Shown in pieces: positions 1-9,951 of a DNA stretch of 64,000 bases. The notes under the pieces were generated by a model. That model was given only the letters and a program-made list of their open reading frames with translations, was not told the DNA's origin and ran no database searches. The stretch is taken from the NCBI RefSeq assembly GCF_013694245.2, contig NZ_CP059322.2, positions 4,471,001-4,535,000 of the forward strand, written 5' to 3'. Position numbers and translations under genes: made by a program. The DNA comes from Micromonospora ferruginea (GTDB lineage Bacteria > Actinomycetota > Actinomycetes > Mycobacteriales > Micromonosporaceae). The first letter of the stretch is position 1. Each line of letters starts with the position of its first letter.

Positions 1-1
1 G

Positions 2-733
2 CCGGACGTGATGGACGCCGCCCTGGCCGGTGGCCTCCAGGTGGTCCTGCTGGTGCTGGTGTTCGTCGGCTACCCGGTGGTGATGGAACGGTTCGTCGGT
101 GGCCGGACGGTGGGCAAGCTGGCGGTGGGGCTGCGGGTGGTGCGGGCCGACGGCGGGCCGGTCGGCGTCGGGCAGTCGCTCACCCGGGCGCTGGTCGGCG
201 TCGCGGTGGAGTGGCCCGGCCTGGTGCTGCCGCTGCTGAGCTGGGCGGCGACCGTGACGGTGATGCTCACCGACAGGCGCGGCCGGCGGCTGGGCGACCT
301 GGTGGCCGGCACGCTCGTGGTGCACACCCGGGGCGCCGGGGTGTGGCGGCCGCTGCCGCCGGCGGTGCCGCCGCTGCTCGCCTGGGCGGCCACGCTCGAC
401 CTGACCCGGGTGGACGACGGGCTGGCCCTGGCCGTCCGGCGGTACGTGGACCGGCTGCCGCAGCTCGCCGCGCCGGAGGCGATCGGGCTGGGCCGGGAGC
501 TGTGGGCCGAGGTGGCCGCGGTGACCTCGCCGCCGCCGCCGTGGCGCGCGCCGGAGTGGGCCTACCTGACCGCCGTGCTGGCCGAGCGGGGGCGCCGGGC
601 CGCGTACCGGTCGGGGCGCGCCCGCGTGGTCACCGACCGGCTCTGGCCGGAGCTGGCGTCGACGCCGCCGGTCCCGGCGCCGCTGCGGCGGGCCGCGCCG
701 GAGCCCGCCGACCCCGACCCGGTACGCCGCTGA
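2..733 (+). CDS. RDD-family membrane protein, 5' end outside window
   Basis: The reading frame is open to the left edge, so the true start lies upstream; the first GTG/ATG codons (8 and 11) sit inside the domain. The visible part carries the second half of an RDD domain: a hydrophobic segment (about residues 8-24), a GRTVGKLAVGLRVV stretch, another hydrophobic segment, then DRRGRRLGDLVAGTLVV, which is the usual end of RDD domains. The arginine/aspartate segment that names the family is missing and presumably lies before the window. A cytoplasmic, alanine/proline-rich tail of about 130 residues follows. RDD proteins are integral membrane proteins, some linked to ion exchange or stress; no specific substrate can be assigned. 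It converges on efeB, 10 bp away. Confidence 0.8.
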   Translation, partial: PDVMDAALAGGLQVVLLVLVFVGYPVVMERFVGGRTVGKLAVGLRVVRADGGPVGVGQSLTRALVGVAVEWPGLVLPLLSWAATVTVMLTDRRGRRLGDLVAGTLVVHTRGAGVWRPLPPAVPPLLAWAATLDLTRVDDGLALAVRRYVDRLPQLAAPEAIGLGRELWAEVAAVTSPPPPWRAPEWAYLTAVLAERGRRAAYRSGRARVVTDRLWPELASTPPVPAPLRRAAPEPADPDPVRR

Positions 734-743
734 GCGTGGCGGC

Positions 744-2066
744 TCAGGAGAACAGCGCGCGCCCCCACCAGTCGGCCGCGTCGCGCACGCCGGGCGGGCA
801 GGCGAACAGGCCGCTGGAGACGTGCCGCAGGTATTCGTTCATCGCGTCGTTGCGGGCCAGCCGGGTCTGGATCGGCACGAACTGCTTGCGCGGGTCCCGC
901 TGGTAGGCGATGAAGAACAGCCCGGCGTCGAGCCGGCCCAGCCCGTCCGAGCCGTCCACGAAGTTGTAGCCGCGGCGCAGCAGCCGGGCGCCGTCGTTCT
1001 GGTCCGGGTGGGCGAGCCGCACGTGTGCGTTCTCGGCGATGACCGGCTGGCCGTCGTCGCCCTTCGCGGCGAAGTCCGGCTCGTCGAACTCGTCGCGCCG
1101 GCCGAGCGGGGCGCCGCTGCCCTTGGTCCGGCCGGTGATCATCTCCTGCTCGGCGAGCGGACTGCGGTCCCAGGTCTCGATCAGCATCCGGATCTTGCGG
1201 GTGACCAGGTAGGAGCCGCCGGTCATCCAGTCCGGGCCGTCGCCCGGCTGCACCCAGAGCTGCTCCCGGAGCAGGCCGGCGTCCTCGGCCTTGAGGTTGG
1301 CGGTGCCGTCCTTGAAGCCGAACAGGTTGCGCGGCGTGGCCTGGTCGCGCGAGGTCGACGAGGTACGCCCGAAGCCGAGCTGCGACCAGCGGACGCTGAC
1401 CACGCCCATGCCGATCCGGGCCAGGTTGCGGATGGCGTGCACCGCCACCTGCGGGTCGTTGGCGCAGGCCTGGACGCAGATGTCGCCGCCGGACAGCTCC
1501 GGCTTGAGCGCGTCGCCGGCGAAGTGCGGCAGCTCGGCCAGCGCGGCGGGCCGGCGGCCGGCGATGCCGAAGCGGTCCCGGCCCCGGGCGTCGCGGAACA
1601 GCGACGGGCCGAAGCCCACCGTGACGGTCAACTGCGACGGGGGCAGCCCGAGCGCCTCGCCGGTGTCGTCCGGCGGCGCCTCCGGCATGCCGCCGACGGC
1701 GCCGATCAGCCCGGCGTCCTTGCCGGCGGTCATCCGGGCCGCGGCGGCGGTCCACTCCTGGAGCATCGCGACCAGCCGGTCCCGGTCCTTGGTGACCACG
1801 TCGAACGCGACGAAGTGCAGCCGGTCCTGGGCCGGGGTGGTGACGCCGGCCTGGTGCTCGCCGAGGAACGGCACCGCCCCGGCGGCCGTCCCGGTGGCCG
1901 ACGCCTGGTCGCCGCCGGCGAGCAGCGCGCCCGCGCCGGCCGCCACCCCGGCCACGCCGGCCGCGCCGACGCCGGCCAGGGTCATCGCCCGCCGCCGGGA
2001 GACCCGCCGGCCGGTCTGGGAGTCGTTCGGCTCGCTGGTCGCGTCACCGCCGGCCGGGGTGCTCAT
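744..2066 (-). CDS. efeB: Dyp-type haem peroxidase EfeB, Tat-exported
   Basis: This 440-residue protein is a dye-decolourising peroxidase of the EfeB/DeferroChelatase type. It is exported by the Tat system: an SRRRAMTLAG twin-arginine motif near residue 20 precedes a hydrophobic stretch. The hallmark GxxDG motif appears as GFKDGT and carries the distal aspartate. The start ATG at 2066 overlaps the efeO stop in an ATGA arrangement, giving tight translational coupling; upstream in-frame starts would run into efeO. It is the last gene of efeU-efeO-efeB. In this system EfeB is thought to oxidise ferrous iron or release iron from haem outside the membrane for delivery to EfeU. Length and motifs are normal for the family. 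Confidence 0.95.
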   Translation of the reverse strand: MSTPAGGDATSEPNDSQTGRRVSRRRAMTLAGVGAAGVAGVAAGAGALLAGGDQASATGTAAGAVPFLGEHQAGVTTPAQDRLHFVAFDVVTKDRDRLVAMLQEWTAAAARMTAGKDAGLIGAVGGMPEAPPDDTGEALGLPPSQLTVTVGFGPSLFRDARGRDRFGIAGRRPAALAELPHFAGDALKPELSGGDICVQACANDPQVAVHAIRNLARIGMGVVSVRWSQLGFGRTSSTSRDQATPRNLFGFKDGTANLKAEDAGLLREQLWVQPGDGPDWMTGGSYLVTRKIRMLIETWDRSPLAEQEMITGRTKGSGAPLGRRDEFDEPDFAAKGDDGQPVIAENAHVRLAHPDQNDGARLLRRGYNFVDGSDGLGRLDAGLFFIAYQRDPRKQFVPIQTRLARNDAMNEYLRHVSSGLFACPPGVRDAADWWGRALFS

Positions 2067-3193
2067 CGCGCGACGGCCGCCGCGATCTTGCTGACCGGCT
2101 CGGCCAGCGCGTTGATGCTGTCCGACAGCTCCTTCAGGTCGGTCTTGCTGAGCTGGGTGTGCAGCTTCCAACCGTCGCCGGCCCGGTGCTTGCCGAGCGC
2201 GACCTCGACGTTGGCGAACTCGCTGTCGAGCTGCTTGACCAGGTCGGGCGCGCGCTGCTCCAGCGCCGGGCGCAGCGCGGCGACGGCGGCCTTCGAGCCC
2301 TCCAGGTTGGCGTTGAAGTCCCAGAGGTCGGTGTGCGAGTACCGCTCCTCCTCGCCGGTGATCTTGCCGCTGGCGACCTCGTCGAGCAGCGCCTTGGCGC
2401 CGTTGGCGAGCTGGAGCGGAGTGAGCTTCTCGGCGTCGGCCTTGGCCACGATCGCCTTGACGTCGACCAGGAGCCGGTCGGCGATCGGGCCGTCCTTGCT
2501 GACGTCGCCGGTGGTCCAGAGGTCCTTCTCGATCCGGTGGAAGCCGGTGAACTCCATGCCCTCCTCGACCACCTCCTCGCGGCCGTCGATCTTCGGGTCG
2601 AGGTCGCCGAAGCTCTCCGCGACCGGCTCGATCCGCTCCCAGTAGGTGCGGGCCACCGGGTAGAGCGCCTTGGCCTTCGCCACGTCGTTGGCCTTGACCG
2701 CGGCGACGAATTCCTCGGTCTTCGTCAGCAGCGCGGCGGTCTGGCTGCGCACGTAGCGCTGGTAGCTGGCGGTGGCCTCGGTCAGCGCGGCGTCCGGCGC
2801 GACGCTTGCGGCGGTGCCGCTGACCTTCAGCGCCCCCCGGATGCCCCGGCCGCTCATCCCGGGCTTGCACGCGGTCTCGTACGTCCCGGCGGGCAGCTCG
2901 ACCCGCAGTTCGCGGCTCAGCCCGGGGGCGATGTTCTCCACCTCGCCCATCACCCGGTCGCCCGCGGCGTAGACGTAGAACTCGTTGACCTTGGAGCCGC
3001 TGTTGGTCACCTTGAAGGTCACCTGACCGGCGTCGATCGCGGTGCTGCCGACCTCGCAGGCGCTGTCGGTGGCCTTGACGGCGATCGGGCCGCCCGCCGT
3101 GGCGTCGGCGTCGCCGTCACCGCCGCAACCGGCCAGTCCGGCGACGGCGAGCAACCCGGCGGCGGCGGGCGCGACGAATCGAGTGGTACGCAT
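2063..3193 (-). CDS. efeO: EfeO iron-uptake lipoprotein (cupredoxin plus M75 domain)
   Basis: The 376-residue protein begins with a lipoprotein signal peptide ending in LAGC (Cys at about residue 23), so it should be anchored outside the membrane. Residues about 30-125 form a cupredoxin-like domain ending in TYETACKPGMSG, which supplies Cys and Met metal ligands. Residues about 140-376 form an M75/imelysin-like domain with the HxxE motif seen here as GFHRIEKDLW. This is the two-domain EfeO rather than the short EfeM. It lies 31 bp downstream of efeU and overlaps efeB by 4 bp. It is expected to bind ferric or ferrous iron and pass it to the permease. Confidence 0.95.
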   Translation of the reverse strand: MRTTRFVAPAAAGLLAVAGLAGCGGDGDADATAGGPIAVKATDSACEVGSTAIDAGQVTFKVTNSGSKVNEFYVYAAGDRVMGEVENIAPGLSRELRVELPAGTYETACKPGMSGRGIRGALKVSGTAASVAPDAALTEATASYQRYVRSQTAALLTKTEEFVAAVKANDVAKAKALYPVARTYWERIEPVAESFGDLDPKIDGREEVVEEGMEFTGFHRIEKDLWTTGDVSKDGPIADRLLVDVKAIVAKADAEKLTPLQLANGAKALLDEVASGKITGEEERYSHTDLWDFNANLEGSKAAVAALRPALEQRAPDLVKQLDSEFANVEVALGKHRAGDGWKLHTQLSKTDLKELSDSINALAEPVSKIAAAVAR

Positions 3194-3224
3194 CGGTGCG
3201 GGTTCTCCTCGGGAACGGGGCGGG

Positions 3225-4169
3225 TCAGGCGCGCGGGGACGGGGCGGCGGCGGCCGGCTGCGGCCGTTCGGCCGGCGCGGTGCTCTCGGCCGGGGCGGTG
3301 CTCTCGGCGGCCGGCCGGACCGACTCGGCCGGCGTGGCGGGCGTGGCGGGCTTCGCCGGCTGGGCGGGCTTGCGCAGGAACAGCACGAGCACCGGCACCG
3401 CGTAGGCGACCCAGGCGATCAGCTCCAGCACGGTCGGCGCGGCGGTGATGTTGAACATCCCGGCGAGCAGCGCGCCGTACCAGGCGTTGGGGTCGAGCGT
3501 GGCGGAGATGTCGAAGGCCTGGTTGTTCAGGCCGGGCAGCACGCCGGCCTCCTGGAAGTCGTGCACGCCGTACTTGAGGATGCCGGCGGCGACCAGGATC
3601 AGCAGCGCGCCGGTCCAGGTGAAGAAGCGGCTCAGGTTGATCTTCAGGGCGCTGCGGTAGAGCCCGAAGCCGATCACCACGGCGGTGACGATGCCGCCGA
3701 TCAGGGCGAGCAGCGAGCCCGCCCCGGTGCCGCCGGCCACGCTCTCCGCGGCGGCGTAGAAGATCAGCGCGGTCTCCAGACCCTCCCGGACCACCGCGAG
3801 GAAGGCCATGCCGGCGACCGCCAGGGATCCGACGGCGAGCGCCTCGGTGAGCTTGCCGCGCAGCTCGCCCGCGATCGACCGGGCCGCCTTGCGCATCCAG
3901 AAGATCATCCAGGTCACGAAGACGACGGCGGCGACCGACGTCACCGCCTCGAAGAACTCGCGCGACTCGGAGGTGCGCAGCAGCGAGGTCGAGGTGTACT
4001 GGATCAGCGAACCGAAGACGACGGAGAGCACCACGGCCAGGCCGACACCGGCCCAGACCTGGGGCAGCCGGTCACGCCGCTGCGACTTCACCAGGAAGGC
4101 GACCAGGATGCTGACCACCAGGGTCGCTTCCAGGCCCTCCCGCAGGCCGATCAGGTACGTGGCGAACAT
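3225..4169 (-). CDS. efeU: EfeU/FTR1-family iron permease
   Basis: This 314-residue polytopic membrane protein carries the two REGLE iron-binding motifs of the FTR1 family, LREGLEATLV in the first transmembrane helix and VREGLETALIF in the fourth. Seven hydrophobic segments can be traced, followed by an alanine/proline/threonine-rich cytoplasmic tail of about 45 residues that is not part of the family core. It is the first gene of the efeUOB iron-uptake operon. A candidate iron-dependent repressor box lies 39-57 bp upstream of its ATG, so iron limitation should switch it on. Confidence 0.95.
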   Translation of the reverse strand: MFATYLIGLREGLEATLVVSILVAFLVKSQRRDRLPQVWAGVGLAVVLSVVFGSLIQYTSTSLLRTSESREFFEAVTSVAAVVFVTWMIFWMRKAARSIAGELRGKLTEALAVGSLAVAGMAFLAVVREGLETALIFYAAAESVAGGTGAGSLLALIGGIVTAVVIGFGLYRSALKINLSRFFTWTGALLILVAAGILKYGVHDFQEAGVLPGLNNQAFDISATLDPNAWYGALLAGMFNITAAPTVLELIAWVAYAVPVLVLFLRKPAQPAKPATPATPAESVRPAAESTAPAESTAPAERPQPAAAAPSPRA

Positions 4170-4207
4170 CCATCACTCCGTGGTAGGTCAGGCATGCCTC
4201 AGTTAAC

Positions 4208-4226
4208 TTAGGGCAGCCATACCTTG
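4208..4226 (-). promoter_or_regulatory. DtxR/IdeR-like iron box upstream of efeU
   Basis: The 19 bases read TTAGGGCAGCCATACCTTG on the plus strand. They match the actinobacterial DtxR/IdeR consensus TTAGGTTAGSCTAACCTAA in the TTAGG, AGSC and ACC blocks. On the minus strand a TTGACG at 4250-4245 could be a -35 element, which would place the -10 region inside this box, as expected for repression. A second palindrome, AGGCATGCCT, lies between the box and the gene. The assignment is by eye. Confidence 0.55.
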
Positions 4227-4309
4227 CTCCTGTTCCGGGCGCCGCGTCAAGTTGTTCACGGCAACGTCACCCTGGTCGACCGATGCCCGACAGCCCGCGT
4301 ACGACGAAA

Positions 4310-4347
4310 GGGACCGGGACGGCCGCGCGGCGGCCGACCCCGGTCCC
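4310..4347 (-). terminator. Hairpin terminator after ahcY
   Basis: GGGACCGGG (4310-4318) pairs with CCCGGTCCC (4339-4347), and an inner GGCCGC/GCGGCC stem extends the fold. It begins 16 bp past the ahcY stop. No U tract is needed in high-GC actinomycetes. Confidence 0.6.
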
Positions 4348-4362
4348 CTCCGGGTGTGGAAC

Positions 4363-5862
<1,500 letters not shown>

Positions 5863-5957
5863 GGAAGCTCCTGTCGAAGGAAGTGCTGCGCAGCCTTCCA
5901 CCTTACGCGCGTGGGCCCGCTCACCCGGTGCCGGTTGGTCGAGGATCGCTGGACAGC

Positions 5958-6013
5958 GCACGGGGCGGTCGGTCGTGAACGGACTTTCCGTCCACGGCCC
6001 GGCCGCCCCGTGC
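5958..6013 (-). other. Long hairpin in the manA-ahcY intergenic region
   Basis: GCACGGGGCGG (5958-5968) pairs perfectly with CCGCCCCGTGC (6003-6013); the loop contains a further GGAC/GTCC stem. On the minus strand it lies between the manA stop and the ahcY start, so it may end manA transcription or fold in the ahcY leader. I could not match it to a known SAM or SAH riboswitch. Confidence 0.4.
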
Positions 6014-6128
6014 ATCCCCCCGGTTTGGTTCCCCGCGCGTTGATCGGACCTTCGTCGCGACAACGCTGCGTACCCATGAAGTTACCGTCCGCGACCGCAT
6101 GTCGGGTCGTTTCCGGGAAATCGGCGGC

Positions 6129-7289
6129 TCAGCGCAGGCCGCACGAGGCCACGAAGGCCTCACCGTCGCCGGCGAGCACCAGCGGGCCGCCGGTCGCCGT
6201 GCCGACCGCGGACTGACCCGCGCCCAACGTCACCACGCCGACCCCGTCGTCCACGGACAGCTTGCCGGCCCGGCAGAGCACCACCCGCGGACCGGGCAGC
6301 GTCAACCGCACCGCAGGCGCCCCGGCGCTCACCGCCACCCGGTGCAACGCGAAGTCCTCCACCGGCACCGGCCAGGTCAGCACCCCGGGCGACACCGGCT
6401 CCGCCCGCAGGACCGGGTCGGCCAGCACCTCGAACCGCAGCACCCGCAGCAGTTCGTCCACGTCGACGCGCTTCGGGGTCAGCCCGCCGCGCAACACGTT
6501 GTCGCTGGCCGCCATGATCTCCACCGCGGTGCCGCGCAGGTAGGCGTGCAGGTTGCCCGCCGGCATCCAGATCCCGTCCCCCGGCGCCAGCCGGACCTGG
6601 TGCAGCAGCAACGCCACCACCACACCCGGATCGGCCGGATAGCCCGCCGCGAGCGTGCGGACCAGCGCGGCGTCCGGCGACGCCGGCCCGGCGGTCGCCG
6701 CCGCCAGCACGGCCGCCACCAGCCCCGCGCGCTCCGCCTCCGGCCAGCTCAACAGCGCGCGAACGGCCTCCCGCAGGCCCGTCGGCCCGGTGCGCAACGC
6801 CGCCACCACCGGCTCCAGCGCGGGTACGCCGAAACCGGCGATCACCGCCGCCGACTCGGCCGGATCACGGAAGCCGCAGAGCGCCTCGAACTCGCTCAGC
6901 GCCACCAGCAGCTCCGGCTTGTGGTACGGGTCGACGTAGTTGACCCGCCCGTCGTCGGCCGCGTGCCCGGCCCGGGCCTGCTCGGCGTCCGGATGCGCCT
7001 GCAAGCTCAGCGGCGCGTCCGCGGCCAGCACCTTCAACAGGAACGGCAGCCGGGTGCCGAACCGGTCGACCAGCCGCTCGCCCAGCCAGTGCCCCGGCTC
7101 GGCCACCAGCAGCTCGGTGAGGCTCACCGGCCGGCCGTCCCGGTCGACCGTGGCCGGGGCGCCCGGGTGGGCGCCCAGCCACAGCTCCGCCTCCGGCCCG
7201 TCGCTCGGCACCGGCCGGCCCTGCAACTCGGCGATCGCGGTCCGCGAACCCCAGGCGTAGTCCCGGATCGGGCCCTGCAACAACTCCAT
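6129..7289 (-). CDS. manA: Mannose-6-phosphate isomerase, class I
   Basis: This 386-residue zinc enzyme interconverts fructose-6-phosphate and mannose-6-phosphate, the entry to GDP-mannose. Zinc ligands are visible in LQAHPD (Gln and His), in the YHKPE glutamate, and in the histidine of MPAGNLHAYL. The N-terminal DYAWGS motif is typical of actinobacterial ManA. It follows the CDF transporter gene with a 3-bp gap, and the SIS-domain isomerase is two genes upstream, as in the mycobacterial Rv3256c-manA pair. The gene supports synthesis of mannose-containing cell-envelope glycans together with manC near 55 kb. Confidence 0.95.
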   Translation of the reverse strand: MELLQGPIRDYAWGSRTAIAELQGRPVPSDGPEAELWLGAHPGAPATVDRDGRPVSLTELLVAEPGHWLGERLVDRFGTRLPFLLKVLAADAPLSLQAHPDAEQARAGHAADDGRVNYVDPYHKPELLVALSEFEALCGFRDPAESAAVIAGFGVPALEPVVAALRTGPTGLREAVRALLSWPEAERAGLVAAVLAAATAGPASPDAALVRTLAAGYPADPGVVVALLLHQVRLAPGDGIWMPAGNLHAYLRGTAVEIMAASDNVLRGGLTPKRVDVDELLRVLRFEVLADPVLRAEPVSPGVLTWPVPVEDFALHRVAVSAGAPAVRLTLPGPRVVLCRAGKLSVDDGVGVVTLGAGQSAVGTATGGPLVLAGDGEAFVASCGLR

Positions 7290-7292
7290 CGG

Positions 7293-8336
7293 TCAGCTCC
7301 CGGGTCGTCCGGCCACCTCGTCGGCCCTCGCGGCCTCCGGCGCGCCCGGGTCGGCGGCGTCGTCCTCCACGGCATCCGGCACGGCGGTGTCGGCGGCCTG
7401 GCCGGTGCCCGCCCGCTCCGCCGCCGCGCTCCAGATGTCCGGCTCCAGATAGATGACCCGGGCGATCGGCACCTCGCGGCGGATCCGCGCCTCGACCGCG
7501 TTGATGCCCCGGGCCAACTCCTCCGCGCTCTCGCAGGCCGGCACCGCGATCTTCGCGGCCACCAGCAGCTCCTCCGGGCCGAGGTAGAGCGTCTTCATGT
7601 GGATGATCCGCTCGACCTCCGGGCCGCCGGTGACGGCCTGCTCGATCTTGGCCAGCTCGGCCCGCTCGGCGCCCTCGCCGAGCAGCAGGCTCTTCGTCTC
7701 GATCGCCAGCGTGATCGCGATGACCACCAGCAGCACACCGATCATCGCGGTGCCGGCCGCGTCCCACATGCCGTTGCCGGTGGCCAGCGTCATGCCCACC
7801 CCGAACAGCGCGAAGACCAGACCGACGAGCGCGCCGAAGTCCTCCAGCAGCACCACCGGCAGCTCCGGCGCCTTCGCCCGGCGGATGAACCGGACCCAGG
7901 TCTGCTTGCCGCGGATCAGGTTCGACTCCTTGATCGCGGTGCGGAACGAGAAGCCCTCCATCACGATCGCCGCCAGCAGCACCACCACCGGCACCCACTG
8001 CCAACTCTCGATCGGGTGCGGGTCGGCCGCCTTGTGGTAGGCCTCGTAGAGCGCGAACAGGCCACCGAGGCTGAACAGCACGATCGCCACGATGAACGCG
8101 TAGATGTAGCGCTCCCGGCCGTAGCCGAACGGGTGCTGCGGCGTGGCCTCCCGCTTGGCCCGCCGGCCGCCGATCAGCAGCAGACCCTGGTTGCCGGAGT
8201 CGGCCACCGAGTGGATCGACTCCGCCAGCATCGACGACGAGCCGGTCAGCAGGAACGCGATGAACTTGGTGACGGCGATGCCGAGGTTCGCCGCCAGGGC
8301 GGCGACGATCGCCTTGGTGCCCCCGTTTGCGCTCAT
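7293..8336 (-). CDS. Cation diffusion facilitator family transporter
   Basis: The 347-residue protein has the CDF layout: about five to six transmembrane helices in residues 10-215, then a soluble C-terminal domain of about 85 residues. The metal-site motif of the second helix is seen as ESIHSVADSGNQG, giving the H-x3-D pattern. The fifth-helix site reads LLEDFGALVGL, with acidic residues rather than the usual His-x3-Asp, so it belongs to the divergent branch related to SLC30A9-like proteins. The last 60 residues are a low-complexity, acidic, alanine-rich tail. The ATG at 8336 (MSANGG) is preferred to an upstream start that adds only arginine-rich sequence. The metal cannot be stated; zinc, manganese or iron export are options. 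Confidence 0.88.
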   Translation of the reverse strand: MSANGGTKAIVAALAANLGIAVTKFIAFLLTGSSSMLAESIHSVADSGNQGLLLIGGRRAKREATPQHPFGYGRERYIYAFIVAIVLFSLGGLFALYEAYHKAADPHPIESWQWVPVVVLLAAIVMEGFSFRTAIKESNLIRGKQTWVRFIRRAKAPELPVVLLEDFGALVGLVFALFGVGMTLATGNGMWDAAGTAMIGVLLVVIAITLAIETKSLLLGEGAERAELAKIEQAVTGGPEVERIIHMKTLYLGPEELLVAAKIAVPACESAEELARGINAVEARIRREVPIARVIYLEPDIWSAAAERAGTGQAADTAVPDAVEDDAADPGAPEAARADEVAGRPGS

Positions 8337-8364
8337 TCCCCGCCTCGCTCGATGCCGCACGTGC

Positions 8365-9564
8365 TCACTGGTTTGCCAGCTCCTTCATTTCGGTGATGGC
8401 CGGAACCGCCATCGGGTCCAGCCCGTGTGCCAGGGCGAGGTAGATCGAGGCGAAGTCCGGCACCGCCACCAGCGACGCGAGCCGCTCCAGCGCGGAGCCG
8501 CCCTCGGCGGTCACCACGTCGCAGCGCACCCCACGCCGCTCGGCGAGCGTCTGCACCGCGTCCGCGCGGCGCTCCTCCACCGCCAGCGGCTCGTCGGTGT
8601 CGTCGTCGGCGTTGAGCCCGCCGTCGCGCAGCAGCACCAGCCGCAGCCGCACGCCGCCGTCGTCGTCGTCACTGTCGCCCGGGTCGGCGAAGATGTCCCG
8701 CTCACCCTCGGCCAGCCCGCCGAAGACGCCGTCGAGCAGGCCCACCCGGCCCCGACCGGCCTCGCCCAGCGCGCCGCTCACCACCGGGTAGCGGGAGTTC
8801 GCGGACAGCGTGTCACCGAACCGGCGGGCGGCCACGGTGGCCAGCGGCGACGAACCCCAGACGATCGGGACCGACCCGGACAGGCCCAACGCCAGCGACT
8901 TCGCCGGGTTGACGAACGACTCGGCGGTCGGCCGGCACCGGTCGGCGTCGGCGTCCAGCCGGGCCGCGGTCTCCGCCAGATCCGCCTCGTTGACCTTCAC
9001 GAGGCCGAGCGTACGGGCGGCCAGCAGGACCGGCACGGTGAGCGCCCACAGGCTGGCCCGGGCCGGGGCGCGCCGGGGCACCGGGATGAACGGCGCCCGG
9101 GCCCGCTCGGCCACCGACTGGAGCTGCGAGTCGGGCGCGCCGACCGCGACCAGCCGCGCCCCGCGCCGGTGCGCCGCCTCGGCCGCGCCCAACGCCTCGG
9201 GGCTGCGCCCGGACGCGCTCACCGCGATGACCACGTCCGCCGCGCCCACCCAACCGGGCACGCCGGCGCTGCGGTGCGGGATGACCGGCACCGGGCAGCG
9301 CGGCCCGGCGACCGTGGCCAGCACGTCCCCGGTACGCCCGGCGGTGCCGATGCCGGCGATGACCACCGCCCGGGGGCGCCCGTCGTCGGCGAGCACACCC
9401 AGGTTCGCCTCCGCGGCCAACGCCGCCGACTCGCGCACCTGCGCGCCGGCGGAGGCGGTGAACCGCAGCATGCCGCCCGGATCCCGCTCACCCAGCAGCG
9501 CCGGATCGTCCAGCAGGGCCTCGTCCGCGTGCCGGTGGCCGCTGACCCCGGCCGTACCGTCCAT
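8365..9564 (-). CDS. SIS-domain phosphosugar isomerase-like protein (PGI/PMI type)
   Basis: The 399-residue protein has two SIS-type sugar-isomerase halves. The first contains the phosphosugar-binding stretch VVIAVSASGRSPEAL; the C-terminal half resembles the bifunctional phosphoglucose/phosphomannose isomerase C-terminal domain. It corresponds by context to Rv3256c, which lies beside manA in mycobacteria. An acidic DDDDTDE-type linker near residue 290 is an unusual low-complexity insert. The ATG at 9564 overlaps the stop of the Trm112-like gene (TGATG), showing coupling. It probably isomerises a hexose phosphate or senses one, in step with ManA; the actual activity is not shown by the sequence. 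Confidence 0.82.
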   Translation of the reverse strand: MDGTAGVSGHRHADEALLDDPALLGERDPGGMLRFTASAGAQVRESAALAAEANLGVLADDGRPRAVVIAGIGTAGRTGDVLATVAGPRCPVPVIPHRSAGVPGWVGAADVVIAVSASGRSPEALGAAEAAHRRGARLVAVGAPDSQLQSVAERARAPFIPVPRRAPARASLWALTVPVLLAARTLGLVKVNEADLAETAARLDADADRCRPTAESFVNPAKSLALGLSGSVPIVWGSSPLATVAARRFGDTLSANSRYPVVSGALGEAGRGRVGLLDGVFGGLAEGERDIFADPGDSDDDDGGVRLRLVLLRDGGLNADDDTDEPLAVEERRADAVQTLAERRGVRCDVVTAEGGSALERLASLVAVPDFASIYLALAHGLDPMAVPAITEMKELANQ

Positions 9565-9770
9565 CACCGCGACGACCCGCCCCGCGTGTCGTCGGCCACG
9601 GGGCCACCGCGCGCCTCGTCGAGGAGCAGCACCGGGACGTCGTCGCGCACCTCGAAGAACCGACCGCACTCTGTGCAGGTCAGCGTCTGCGCCTGCGGGT
9701 CGTAGTCGAGCGGGGCGTGGTGCGTGTCCGGGCAGGCGAGGATCTCGAGCAACTGCGGGTCCAGGGCCAC
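9564..9770 (-). CDS. Trm112-like small protein
   Basis: This 68-residue protein begins MALDPQLLEILACPDTH and has the family pattern of a first cysteine (ACP), a central TCTECG and a terminal VRDDVPVLL strand. In Trm112/YcaR-like proteins four cysteines usually bind zinc; here one pair is reduced, with CPDTHH in place of the first CPxC. Bacterial members are small partner or chaperone-like proteins, often encoded beside mannose-metabolism genes in actinobacteria. It is translationally coupled to the SIS-domain gene. In related genomes a phosphomannomutase gene is expected just upstream, but here a surface-protein gene occupies that place. Confidence 0.85.
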   Translation of the reverse strand: MALDPQLLEILACPDTHHAPLDYDPQAQTLTCTECGRFFEVRDDVPVLLLDEARGGPVADDTRGGSSR

Positions 9771-9951
9771 GGCGCGGCTCCTTCCACGTATGCGGTCTCA
9801 CCGGTCGGCGGTGCCGTCCGGCGCACGCGATCTTAACGGCGAACCGGGCCCGGCACCGGTCCCGTTCGGCACCCGCCGACCGGCCCGGCGGCCGGGTCAC
9901 ACCGCCGCCACTCAGGGTCACCGTAACCCCGGCGACCCGGCGGGTTCCCGC

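Noticed and set aside
822..2645. Long plus-strand frame opposite efeB/efeO
   Set aside because: Low-complexity Arg/Gly/Ala/Pro-rich translation typical of antisense frames in GC-rich DNA; the minus-strand genes have clear motifs.
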